Assembly: GCA_903925445.1 (NCBI GenBank) | Contig: CAIYFE010000216.1 | Coordinates: 1 to 20,049 of the forward strand | Direction of reading: 5' to 3' | From: an uncultured Burkholderiales bacterium | GTDB taxonomy: Bacteria > Pseudomonadota > Gammaproteobacteria > Burkholderiales > Burkholderiaceae_C | DNA length: 20,049 nt | Part shown: piece by piece, positions 7,463 to 14,923 of the stretch | How the letters are laid out: every line of letters begins with the position of its first letter | Numbering within the stretch: position 1 is the first letter of the stretch | The notes under the pieces: model-generated | Seen by the model: only the letters and a program-made list of their open reading frames with translations | Database searches by the model: none | What the model was told of the DNA's origin: nothing | Made by a program: the position numbers and the translations under genes

Positions 7463-7876
7463 TCAAAGCCAACCCAACCAATCGCCCCATACCAAGTTGC
7501 CCAAGTAGCGTCCAGGCAGCAGCGTGAAAGCGCCCGCCACCCCGCAAGCGCCAACATACAAGCGCTGCATGTAGCGCTGGTGCTCGGCAAAATCGCGCCG
7601 CGCCAAGGCCATGAAGGCTTTGAATAAACTGAAGGCGGTCAGCACCACCAACAAATGAATCGGCGTGTAGCCCCACACGTTGGGCAAATCAAAGCTGCGA
7701 ATGAACAGGGCTGAAATGGCGGCAGCCACCATGCAAGTTGTCCAGGCGTACCCCAAGGCGCGGTGCCAACGGGGGCGAATGGTCGCGCCCAGGCGTGCCC
7801 ACAAAACAACTGGGCCTAACGCCAAAGCGCTCAGCGCAGCGCTCATGTGAATGGCAATGGTTGGGGTGAGTTGCAT
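7463..7876 (-). CDS. DUF2306-type four-helix membrane protein
   Basis: The 137-residue protein has about four membrane helices (roughly 5-27, 41-60, 70-90 and 104-122). It matches the pattern of the DUF2306 family: IHMSAALSALALGPVVLW, then WHRALGYAW, then a third helix starting TPIHLL, then AEHQRYMQRLY. Four histidines (H10, H38, H74, H99) lie near membrane boundaries, a distribution seen in b-type haem or quinone-interacting proteins, although haem binding by this family is not established to my knowledge. The ATG at 7876 has GGAG nine bases ahead. It is the first gene of the unit leading into the kinase and regulator and is divergent from uppP, so the 137-base gap between them should contain its promoter. 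The family call is from recalled motifs. Confidence 0.78.
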   Translation of the reverse strand: MQLTPTIAIHMSAALSALALGPVVLWARLGATIRPRWHRALGYAWTTCMVAAAISALFIRSFDLPNVWGYTPIHLLVVLTAFSLFKAFMALARRDFAEHQRYMQRLYVGACGVAGAFTLLPGRYLGNLVWGDWLGWL

Positions 7877-8013
7877 GGAGGCTCCGTGGGGTCATTGATG
7901 CAGCAACTTTGCCAGCCTACGCACAAAGTCTCAACGAACTTGCGACGAAATGCAGCCACAGGGTCGCCAAATGCAGGGCGTCGATAATGGCCGCAATTTT
8001 TTCAGGAGTTCAT

Positions 8014-8859
8014 GTGGATATTGTGTTGTTGCTCAAAGCCGCTGTCATGGGCGTGGTGGAAGGGTTGACGGAGTTTTTGCCCATTTCATCGACGGGACAT
8101 TTGATCTTGGTGGGCTCCTTGCTTGGCTTTGACGATGACAAGGCCAAGGTGTTTGACATCGCCATTCAAACGGGCGCGATCTTTGCCGTGATTGGGGTGT
8201 ACTGGCACAAGATTCAAAGCACGGTGCTGGCCTTGCCCAAGCAGCGCTCGGCGCGCATGTTTGCGCTCAATGTGCTGGTGGGATTTTTGCCTGCGGTGGT
8301 GTTGGGCTTGTTGTTTGGCAAATACATCAAAGCGTATTTGTTCACGCCCACGGTGGTGGCGAGCACTTTTATTCTGGGCGGCTTGATCATCTTGTGGGCT
8401 GAAGGTTGGGGGCGTGGCCAAGCCGAGCAAGCGGCGGCAGCACCGCGTGTGCAAAGCGCCGATGAGATGGGCATTGCCGACGCGCTCAAGGTCGGTTTGG
8501 TGCAATGTTTGGCCATGATTCCGGGCACCAGTCGCAGTGGTGCCACCATCATCGGGGGCATGTTGTTGGGTTTGTCGCGCAAGGCGGCAACCGATTTTTC
8601 CTTCTACTTGGCCATTCCTACTTTGATGGGCGCAGGTGTTTACAGCCTCTACAAAGAACGCGCTTTGTTGAGTCTGCAAGACGTGCCTTTGTTTGCCGTG
8701 GGTTTGGTGGTGTCGTTCATCAGCGCTTGGTTGTGCGTGCGCTGGTTGCTGCGCTACATCGCCCACCACAGTTTTGTGGTGTTTGCTTGGTACCGCATTG
8801 CGTTTGGGCTTGTGGTGTTGGCGACCGCTTGGAGCGGTTGGGTGGTTTGGGCAGCGTGA
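8014..8859 (+). CDS. uppP: Undecaprenyl-diphosphatase (BacA/UppP type)
   Basis: This integral membrane phosphatase removes one phosphate from undecaprenyl diphosphate, recycling the lipid carrier for peptidoglycan; higher dosage gives bacitracin tolerance in E. coli. The two family signatures are intact: EGLTEFLPISSTGHL near residues 17-30 (catalytic glutamates and histidine), and MIPGTSRSGATI near 168-179 with the conserved arginine at 174. About seven to eight hydrophobic helices and the 281-residue length fit the family. I start at GTG 8014, five bases after an AGGAG site (8004-8008), giving the canonical MDIVLLLKAA. An in-frame ATG at 7987 would add nine residues but has no ribosome site. 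A stretch near residues 131-150 (GWGRGQAEQAAAAPRVQSAD) is a hydrophilic loop. It is a single-gene unit, convergent with the hydrolase gene. Confidence 0.95.
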   Translation: MDIVLLLKAAVMGVVEGLTEFLPISSTGHLILVGSLLGFDDDKAKVFDIAIQTGAIFAVIGVYWHKIQSTVLALPKQRSARMFALNVLVGFLPAVVLGLLFGKYIKAYLFTPTVVASTFILGGLIILWAEGWGRGQAEQAAAAPRVQSADEMGIADALKVGLVQCLAMIPGTSRSGATIIGGMLLGLSRKAATDFSFYLAIPTLMGAGVYSLYKERALLSLQDVPLFAVGLVVSFISAWLCVRWLLRYIAHHSFVVFAWYRIAFGLVVLATAWSGWVVWAA

Positions 8860-8864
8860 ATTGG

Positions 8865-8894
8865 GCGGCTTGAGCTCGGGTGGCTTCAAGCCGC
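8865..8894. terminator. Inverted repeat between convergent genes, possible bidirectional terminator
   Basis: A perfect 9-base stem, GCGGCTTGA at 8865-8873 and TCAAGCCGC at 8886-8894, encloses a 12-base loop. It fills the 39-base gap between the uppP stop and the hydrolase stop. Neither side has a T-run, so it is not a textbook intrinsic terminator. It may stop polymerase with help or protect 3' ends of both transcripts. Confidence 0.5.
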
Positions 8895-8898
8895 GCGT

Positions 8899-9717
8899 TC
8901 AGTGCTGCAAGCTGAGCAGCGCGGCTTCGATGGCGGCGGCCGTCACCAAGGGGCGCTCCATCGGAAACAAATGGGTTCCGTCGATCAAGGAAACTCGACC
9001 TTGGGTCATGCGTTGGCTGAATGCCAAGCCCACTTGTTGCAATTCGCGTGATTGCAAACCGCCAATCAAAGCGGCCTTGCAACGCAAGGGGTGCTGTTTG
9101 AAAAAACCGGCCAAGTTGTCTGGAATTGTTTTGTAAATCGCGGTTTCGATGTCGCGGTCAAAACTCAACACGCGTTGCAGGCCCTGAGGCGTGACTTCGT
9201 CGTGGGTGCCGTGTGCCACGTAATCGAACAACACTTGGGCATGCCATTTGGCAAAAGCACGTTTGTGCGTGAAGTGCTCCAGCGCTTGGGCTTCGCTGTC
9301 CCAACGATTGCGGCGCTTTTTGCTCACAGAGGCGGGCGAAAAAACCTCGCTCCACGCAATGCGTTTGTGCCAGCGCAACATCAGTGCACGCCAGCCACAC
9401 ACCAACGGCGAGTCCAGCATGACCACGCCTTGAACCAATCCCCGATGTTGAGCCGCCACCATCATGCTCAAGATGCCGCCCAACGAATGGCCAACCAAAT
9501 ACACAGGCGCTTGCGCTGCCAAGGGCTTGACGAAATCGGCCAATTGTTCGGCCAGATGCGTCCAGTTGTCGCTGACGGGGTAGCGCGGGTCGTGGCCAAA
9601 TTTTTCGATCGCTTCAACGCGAAAGCCACGGCGACGCAAGTCATTGAGCATGACGCTGTAAGTGGCCGCAGGAAAGCTGTTGCCGTGCGAGAAAACGATC
9701 AGGGCTTGTTCAGACAT
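8899..9717 (-). CDS. Alpha/beta hydrolase
   Basis: This is a 272-residue single-domain alpha/beta hydrolase without signal peptide. The oxyanion-side motif FSHGNSFPA is at residues 9-17, the nucleophile elbow GHSLGG holds the serine at 78, and the catalytic histidine is likely H249 in DGTHLFPMERP. The acid is not obvious from sequence; the aspartate in VVMLDSPL (D102) is one candidate. A lid-like segment (about 105-165) carries a basic stretch SKKRRNRW. Substrate is not predictable; esterases, thioesterases and C-C hydrolases share this layout. The ATG at 9717 lies only 3 bases after the anbu stop, so it is the last gene of the suhB-mutS-anbu operon, and its constant pairing with the protease gene could be tested across genomes. 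Confidence 0.85.
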   Translation of the reverse strand: MSEQALIVFSHGNSFPAATYSVMLNDLRRRGFRVEAIEKFGHDPRYPVSDNWTHLAEQLADFVKPLAAQAPVYLVGHSLGGILSMMVAAQHRGLVQGVVMLDSPLVCGWRALMLRWHKRIAWSEVFSPASVSKKRRNRWDSEAQALEHFTHKRAFAKWHAQVLFDYVAHGTHDEVTPQGLQRVLSFDRDIETAIYKTIPDNLAGFFKQHPLRCKAALIGGLQSRELQQVGLAFSQRMTQGRVSLIDGTHLFPMERPLVTAAAIEAALLSLQH

Positions 9718-9720
9718 GGC

Positions 9721-10551
9721 TCAGATGAGTTTGTCTTTTGGGGTGTTGATTTTTTTCAGCGCCTGTAACCGTGAAGAGGCTTGCATGAGCGGATGCGGTG
9801 CGGTGGCGATGCTGTCCCAGATGGGGTCTTCGATGCCGTCAAAGACTTCGCGCAATTTTTCGCCCCAACTGCTGCGAACCATCTGAAAGTAAGGATTGGT
9901 CTCGTCGATGCACACCACTTTGTCGCTGTGCAGCTGATTGGCTTCGTACACGACCATGTCCAAAGGCAGACCCACCGACAGGTTGGATTTGAGGGTGGAG
10001 TCCATCGACACCAAGGCGCACTTGGCCGCTTCGTGCAAAGGCGTCTCGGGGGTGAGCACTCGGTCGAGCACAGGTTTGCCGTATTTGGATTCGCCAATCT
10101 GAAAGTAGGGCGTTTCAGCCGTAGCTTCGATGAAGTTGCCGGGCGAATACACCTGAAACAAGCGCATGCTCTCGCCGCCAATTTGGCCGCCAAAAATCAT
10201 TGACACATTGAAATCCACGCCCGAGGCTTGAAGCGCTTGGGCATCGCGTTCGCGCACGCGGCGAATGGCTGAGCCCAACACACGCACGGCGTCAAACATG
10301 CTGGTGGCGTTCCAAATCGTGATGGGCTCGCTGTCGGGCGTGTCCTTGAGTTGCTCGACCTGCAAAATTTCGCGCACCGATTGCGAGATCGACAAATTAC
10401 CTGCGGACAACAGCACCATGAAACGATCGTTGGGTTTTTCGTACACGATCATTTTGCGAAAGGTGCTGATCTGATCCAAACCCGCGTTGGTGCGCGAGTC
10501 CGATAAAAACACGAGGCCAGCTTTGAGTTTGATGCCAACGCAATACGTCAT
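9721..10551 (-). CDS. Anbu, proteasome beta-subunit-like peptidase
   Basis: This is a proteasome-fold (Ntn hydrolase) protein of 276 residues. It begins MTYCVGIKLKAGLVFLSDSR, so removal of Met exposes Thr as nucleophile. The expected proteasomal partners follow: Asp18 in SDSRTNAG (Asp17 after Met loss) and Lys33 in TFRKM. A second block, GGQIGGESMRLFQVYSPGNF, matches the proteasome core strands, and a C-terminal tail of about 50 residues extends past the usual HslV length. The N-terminal pattern and the length fit Anbu, the ancestral beta-subunit group, rather than HslV (about 175 residues and paired with HslU). Known Anbu proteins form helical or open-ring assemblies and have weak peptidase activity in vitro. 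The ATG overlaps the mutS TGA (ATGA), implying translational coupling. The transglutaminase, alpha-E and ATP-grasp genes often found beside anbu are absent from this window. Confidence 0.88.
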   Translation of the reverse strand: MTYCVGIKLKAGLVFLSDSRTNAGLDQISTFRKMIVYEKPNDRFMVLLSAGNLSISQSVREILQVEQLKDTPDSEPITIWNATSMFDAVRVLGSAIRRVRERDAQALQASGVDFNVSMIFGGQIGGESMRLFQVYSPGNFIEATAETPYFQIGESKYGKPVLDRVLTPETPLHEAAKCALVSMDSTLKSNLSVGLPLDMVVYEANQLHSDKVVCIDETNPYFQMVRSSWGEKLREVFDGIEDPIWDSIATAPHPLMQASSRLQALKKINTPKDKLI

Positions 10552-13166
10552 AACAGTTTTTTGAGTTGATAAAGGGCGTCCAACGCATCGCGTGGACTCA
10601 GGGTGTCGGGGTCGAGTTCCGCCAATTTGGCTTGCAACAGGCTGGGACTTGTCGCCTCTTGTTCAGGCGCTGGGGCGAACAAGTCCACTTGCACGCGCGA
10701 CGCGTCTGCGCCTGCTTCGAGCGAGGCCAAGGCTTGTCGCGCATGGTTGAGCACCGCCGTCGGCATGCCTGCCAAACGCGCCACTTGGATGCCGTAGCTG
10801 CGGCTGGCCGGACCGGCTTGAATTTCATGCAAAAACACAATGTTGCTGCCGCTTTCGGTGGCGCTGACGTGCACGTTCACTGCGGCGCGATGGCTGGCAG
10901 CAAATTCGGTCAACTCAAAGTAATGCGTGGCAAACAGGGTGAAGGCTTGGGTTTTGTCGTGCAAATGCGTGGCAATGCCACTGGCCAAGGCGAGTCCATC
11001 GAAGGTCGAGGTGCCGCGACCAATTTCATCCATCAACACCAAGCTGTGGGGCGTGGCCGCGTGCAAGATTTGCGCCGCTTCGGTCATCTCCAACATGAAG
11101 GTGGATTGCGCGTTGGCCAGATCGTCAGCCGCTCCAATGCGGGTGTGAATGGCATCGATGGGGCCCAAACGACAAGCGCTCGCGGGCACATGGCTGCCGA
11201 TGCTGGCCAGCAACACAATCAAAGCCACTTGCCGCATGTAAGTTGATTTACCCCCCATGTTGGGACCGGTGATGACTTGCATGCGTTGGTTGTGCGCCAG
11301 TCGGGTGTCGTTGGCGATGAAGTTTTTGGCGCCGCTGCTTGCCGTGCCGTGGGTTTGTGCCAAACGCGCTTCCACCACGGGGTGGCGACCTTGCGCGATG
11401 TCGATGCATGGGTTTTTGACAAACTCCGGCGCACACCAATTCAGGGTGTGCGAGCGCTCGGCCAAAGCGCACAAGGCATCCAACGTGGCAATGGCCTGAG
11501 CCAAACGGGTCAGAGCAGGAACAAAGCTTTGCAGTTGGTCGAGCAGTTGCTCAAACAAAAACTTTTCTCGCGCCAAAGCCCGCTCTTGAGCGCTCAGCGC
11601 TTTGTCTTCAAAAGCCTTGAGTTCTGGCGTGATGAAGCGTTCGGCGTTTTTCAGCGTTTGACGGCGGGTGAAATCGGCAGGTACTTTGTCGAGTTGCCCT
11701 TGCGTGACCTCGATGTAAAAGCCGTGCACTTTGTTGAACTGCACCCGCAAATTGGCAATGCCCGTGCGCTCGCGTTCGCGCACTTCCAGCGCCAACAAAA
11801 AATCATCGCAATGGGTTTGAATGCCGCGCAACTCGTCCAAATCCGCGTCGTAGCCGTCGGCAATCACGCCGCCATCGCGCACCAAAGCAGCCGGCTCGGG
11901 GTGAATGGCTCGCTCGATCAATGCGCCGCATTCTGGCGGAACAGCCAAAGCTTGCGCCACTCGGTCCAGCAGCTCAGCGCTGGGCACTTTGGGCTGCATT
12001 TGCCACGCTTTGTGCAGCGCTTGGCCCAGTGAGACCAATTCACGCGGACGCACCTGGCGCAAAGCAATGCGTGCGCTGATGCGTTGCACATCGCCCGAAC
12101 CCTTGAGGGCTTCGCGCAAAGCCTTGTAGGGCAATCCCAAGGCACTTTGTTGCAATGCGGCAATGGCGTCGAGCCGAAGCTGGGCTTGCGCGCGGTCGCG
12201 GGCAGGTTCGAGCAACCAGCGTTTGAGTTCACGACTGCCCATGCCGCTCATGCAGGTGTCAATCAATGAAAACAAGGTGGGCGAATCTTCCCCGCGCAAG
12301 GTTTGCACCAACTCGAGGTTGCGCCTTGTGGTCAGGGGCAAGTCGATCAGCGCATCGTCGCGCACCACTTGCACGCCATGCACATGGGTGAGTGCGCGGC
12401 CTTGTGTGTGTTGCGCGTAATCGAGCAAAGCCGCAGCGGCGGCATGGGCGTGGGGCACATCTTGTGCATTCCAAGCACTCAACGAAGCGGCTTGCAAATG
12501 CTCAAGCAGTTTGCGCGCTCCCAAAGCAGCGTCAAACTGCCAAGCAGGGCGCAATTGAGCGGGCAAACTCACCGAGGCGCACAAGGCTTTCAAGCGCGAT
12601 TCAAAGGCAGGGCTGACTTCGGCGCTGTAGATGACTTCACTGGGCGCCACGCGCGCCAACCAAGCCGGCAGGTCGTCGCTGTCGCATTCGGCCAAATGCA
12701 CCAATCCTTGCGTCACGCTCAACCACGCCAAGCCGCAACGGGCGCGCTCGCTTTGGTGAATGGACAACACATAGGCTTCGGTTTTGTCGCTCAACAAGGC
12801 GCTGTCGGTCAGCGTGCCGGGCGTGACCACGCGCACCACTTTGCGCTCGACTGGGCCTTTGCTGGTGGCCACATCGCCGACTTGTTCGCAAATGGCGACC
12901 GACTCGCCCAATTTGATGAGGCGAGACAAATACGTTTCGACCGAATGAAAGGGCACGCCTGCCATGACCACCGGTTGACCGTTGGATTGACCGCGTTGGG
13001 TGAGCGTGATGTCCAGCAAGCGCACGGCTTTTTCGGCGTCGCTGTAGAACAACTCGTAAAAGTCGCCCATTCGATAAAACAGCAGCGTATCGGGGTACTC
13101 GGCCTTGAGAGCCAAGTACTGCCGCATCATGGGCGTGTGGCCGTCGGAAATCGCGGACGTGCTCAT
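10548..13166 (-). CDS. mutS: DNA mismatch repair ATPase MutS
   Basis: This is a full-length 872-residue MutS, which recognises base mismatches and small loops and recruits MutL. The mismatch-reading Phe-x-Glu is F36 and E38 in RMGDFYELF, numbered as in E. coli. Connector and lever/clamp domains follow (residues about 130-560). The ABC-type ATPase has Walker A GPNMGGKST (634-642), a signature-region STFMLEMTEAA (688-698) and Walker B LVLMDEIGRGTS (709-720). Near the C-terminus, QVDLF at 826-830 fits a beta-clamp-binding motif, and the tail ends LDALYQLKKLL, the tetramerisation region. The ATG at 13166 gives the standard length, with no strong ribosome site; it lies 18 bases after the suhB stop. 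Its last codons overlap the anbu start. No frameshift or missing residue is seen. Confidence 0.98.
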   Translation of the reverse strand: MSTSAISDGHTPMMRQYLALKAEYPDTLLFYRMGDFYELFYSDAEKAVRLLDITLTQRGQSNGQPVVMAGVPFHSVETYLSRLIKLGESVAICEQVGDVATSKGPVERKVVRVVTPGTLTDSALLSDKTEAYVLSIHQSERARCGLAWLSVTQGLVHLAECDSDDLPAWLARVAPSEVIYSAEVSPAFESRLKALCASVSLPAQLRPAWQFDAALGARKLLEHLQAASLSAWNAQDVPHAHAAAAALLDYAQHTQGRALTHVHGVQVVRDDALIDLPLTTRRNLELVQTLRGEDSPTLFSLIDTCMSGMGSRELKRWLLEPARDRAQAQLRLDAIAALQQSALGLPYKALREALKGSGDVQRISARIALRQVRPRELVSLGQALHKAWQMQPKVPSAELLDRVAQALAVPPECGALIERAIHPEPAALVRDGGVIADGYDADLDELRGIQTHCDDFLLALEVRERERTGIANLRVQFNKVHGFYIEVTQGQLDKVPADFTRRQTLKNAERFITPELKAFEDKALSAQERALAREKFLFEQLLDQLQSFVPALTRLAQAIATLDALCALAERSHTLNWCAPEFVKNPCIDIAQGRHPVVEARLAQTHGTASSGAKNFIANDTRLAHNQRMQVITGPNMGGKSTYMRQVALIVLLASIGSHVPASACRLGPIDAIHTRIGAADDLANAQSTFMLEMTEAAQILHAATPHSLVLMDEIGRGTSTFDGLALASGIATHLHDKTQAFTLFATHYFELTEFAASHRAAVNVHVSATESGSNIVFLHEIQAGPASRSYGIQVARLAGMPTAVLNHARQALASLEAGADASRVQVDLFAPAPEQEATSPSLLQAKLAELDPDTLSPRDALDALYQLKKLL

Positions 13167-13184
13167 GGGTGTTGGCGCGTTGGG

Positions 13185-14063
13185 TTATTCGTGTTTGTTG
13201 GACAAACTCAAGGTTTTGGCGGATTCATTGACTTCTTGTTTGGCTTGCACGCTGCCAAATTTGGAGTAACCGCTCAGCAAGGGCACCAGTTGCGCATAAA
13301 TGCGTGGGTTGGCCGCCATGCACTCGCGTTGCTCTAAAAAGTTGGCTTCGCCGGTGAAGTTGCCCACCAAGCCACCCGCTTCGGTCACCAGCAACGCACC
13401 TGCTGCCATGTCCCAAGGCTGCAAGCCAAGTTCAAAAAAACCATCGCTGAAGCCTGCTGCAACATAGGCCAAGTCCAAGGCAGCTGCGCCGGGACGACGC
13501 AGTCCGGCCGTGCGCTGCATCATCTCGCCCATCAAACGCAGGTATTTGTTGAAGTCGTCTTCGGGGCGGAAAGGAAAACCCGTGGAGAGCAAGCACTCGT
13601 TGAGGCGAACGCGTTTGCTCACGCGGATGCGCCGATCGTTCAAAAAGGCACCGCGTCCGCGCGTGGCGGTGAACAAATCGTTGCGCGTGGGGTCGTAAAC
13701 CACCGCTTGCTCAAGCTTGCCGTGAACGGCCAAGGCAATGCTCACGCAGTAAACCGGAAAACCGTGGATGAAGTTGGTGGTGCCGTCCAAAGGATCGATG
13801 ATCCAAACATGGCTGGCGTTGGGGTTGCCGTGGGTCGAACCCGACTCTTCGGCCAAGATGCCGTGGTCGGGGTAAGCCCCCAACAAGGTTTCGATGATGA
13901 TGCGTTCACTGGCTTGGTCAACCTCGGTGACAAAGTCATTCACCTGCTTTTGAGAAATACGCACCGCCTCAACGTCAAGGGATGCGCGATTGATGATGGC
14001 GCCAGCGGCGCGAGCGGCCTTGACGGCCGTGTTCAGCATAGGGTGAATGGTGGAGGTCGACAT
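13185..14063 (-). CDS. suhB: Inositol monophosphatase family protein (SuhB-type)
   Basis: This is a 292-residue Mg-dependent phosphatase of the inositol monophosphatase family. The metal-binding motif WIIDPLDGTTNFIHG (D90, D93) and the upstream AEESG (E72/E73) are intact, as is the second motif WDMAAGALLVTEAGG near 217-231. In E. coli SuhB also joins the rRNA antitermination complex; whether this protein does cannot be told. The ATG at 14063 (MSTSTIHPML) was preferred over a longer frame extending to 14099 and a shorter ATG at 14039, because it gives the usual N-terminus; none has a clear ribosome site. A hydrophilic tail of about 30 residues follows the phosphatase fold. It is the first gene of the suhB-mutS-anbu-hydrolase group and diverges from trmJ. 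Confidence 0.9.
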   Translation of the reverse strand: MSTSTIHPMLNTAVKAARAAGAIINRASLDVEAVRISQKQVNDFVTEVDQASERIIIETLLGAYPDHGILAEESGSTHGNPNASHVWIIDPLDGTTNFIHGFPVYCVSIALAVHGKLEQAVVYDPTRNDLFTATRGRGAFLNDRRIRVSKRVRLNECLLSTGFPFRPEDDFNKYLRLMGEMMQRTAGLRRPGAAALDLAYVAAGFSDGFFELGLQPWDMAAGALLVTEAGGLVGNFTGEANFLEQRECMAANPRIYAQLVPLLSGYSKFGSVQAKQEVNESAKTLSLSNKHE

Positions 14064-14093
14064 AAATTGTGAGGAAGAACGCACAAGCCTAAC

Positions 14094-14122
14094 GGCCAAA
14101 AAGAAGGCCCGGCGATGCGGGC
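14094..14122 (-). promoter_or_regulatory. Terminator-like hairpin with a competing stem in the suhB leader
   Basis: Read on the minus strand, GCCCG (14122-14118), a 6-base loop and CGGGC (14111-14107) form a stem followed by CTTCTTTTT, which resembles an intrinsic terminator. The GGCC at 14109-14106 can instead pair with GGCC at 14097-14094 around that T-run, and the two stems exclude each other. A possible minus-strand -10 element, TAAAAT at 14143-14138, lies just upstream, but its -35 is poor. The arrangement resembles transcription attenuation ahead of suhB, but stems of 4-5 bases are short and chance is a real alternative. Confidence 0.3.
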
Positions 14123-14174
14123 AGCGACAATCGGGCGATTTTACGCTTTTGTGAACGCCTTTGCTGACTCATCC

Positions 14175-14912
14175 ATGCACACCCGATTCATCTTGATCCA
14201 AACCAGTCACGCCGGCAATGTGGGCGCGGCTGCCCGCGCCATGAAGGTCATGGGCTTTACCGATTTGGTGCTGGTCTCGCCGCGCTGGGCCAACGTGCTG
14301 CGCCGAGAAGAAACCATCCAGCGCGCCAGCGGTGCCCTGGATGTGCTCAACAACGCCCGCATCGTGGACACCTTGGATGAAGCCTTGGAGGGCATGAGCC
14401 ATGTGTGCGCCACCGCCATGACCCCGCGCGACTTTGGCCCGCCAACCTTTGAGCCGCGCGCGCACTTTGCCAATTTGGTGGCACAGCAAGACAACAACGC
14501 ACAGCAAGGCGTGGCCTTTTTGTTCGGTTCAGAACGATTTGGCATGCGCAACGAAGACGTTTACCGTTGCCACGCTTGTTTGAGCATCCCGACCGATCCC
14601 AAATTTGGCTCGCTCAACTTGGCCTCGGCGGTGCAAGTGCTGGCCTACGACTGGCGTCAGGCCTTGGGTGGTTTTGCGGTTCAAAGTGCGACGCCCCAAG
14701 CCAGCGTGGCCGATGCGCAACAAGTCGCAGGCATGCTGGCGCATTGGGAGCAAGCCTTGACCCACATTGGCTTTTTAGACCCTGAATCGCCCAAAAAACT
14801 CATGCCACGCCTCAACCAGTTGTTCAACCGCGCCCATTTGAGCGAAGAAGAAATACACATTTTGCGTGGGGTGGCTAAGCAGATGCTCTTGAGCGATCCT
14901 CACAAACGCTAG
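14175..14912 (+). CDS. trmJ: tRNA (cytidine/uridine-32-2'-O)-methyltransferase TrmJ
   Basis: This 245-residue SPOUT-fold methyltransferase methylates the 2'-OH of nucleotide 32 in the anticodon loop of several tRNAs using S-adenosylmethionine. The N-terminal motif RFILIQTSHAGNVGAAARAMK supplies N15 and R21. Motif 2 is FLFGSERFGM (about 115-124). The knot region LSIPTDPKFGSLNLASAVQ (about 136-154) binds the cofactor. The C-terminal SEEEIHILRGVAKQML is characteristic of the TrmJ subgroup. I start at ATG 14175, since the 20 codons upstream in frame do not fit the family. No strong ribosome site is seen. It diverges from suhB across 111 bases and is followed by cysE after 11 bases, so the two are likely cotranscribed. 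Confidence 0.93.
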   Translation: MHTRFILIQTSHAGNVGAAARAMKVMGFTDLVLVSPRWANVLRREETIQRASGALDVLNNARIVDTLDEALEGMSHVCATAMTPRDFGPPTFEPRAHFANLVAQQDNNAQQGVAFLFGSERFGMRNEDVYRCHACLSIPTDPKFGSLNLASAVQVLAYDWRQALGGFAVQSATPQASVADAQQVAGMLAHWEQALTHIGFLDPESPKKLMPRLNQLFNRAHLSEEEIHILRGVAKQMLLSDPHKR

Positions 14913-14923
14913 ACTTGAGGCCT

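Noticed and set aside
7443..7676. N-terminal extension of the five-helix membrane protein
   Set aside because: The extension overlaps the DUF2306-like gene in another frame and is not hydrophobic; ATG 7442 gives a sensible start.
7877..8013. GATAAT at 7983-7988 as the uppP -10 element
   Set aside because: No acceptable -35 at 16-18 bases upstream, so I did not call a promoter in this 137-base divergent gap; nothing else clear is seen in it.
12303..13337. Plus-strand open frame of 344 codons opposite mutS and the end of suhB
   Set aside because: It is an antisense shadow; mutS on the other strand is complete and has all catalytic motifs.
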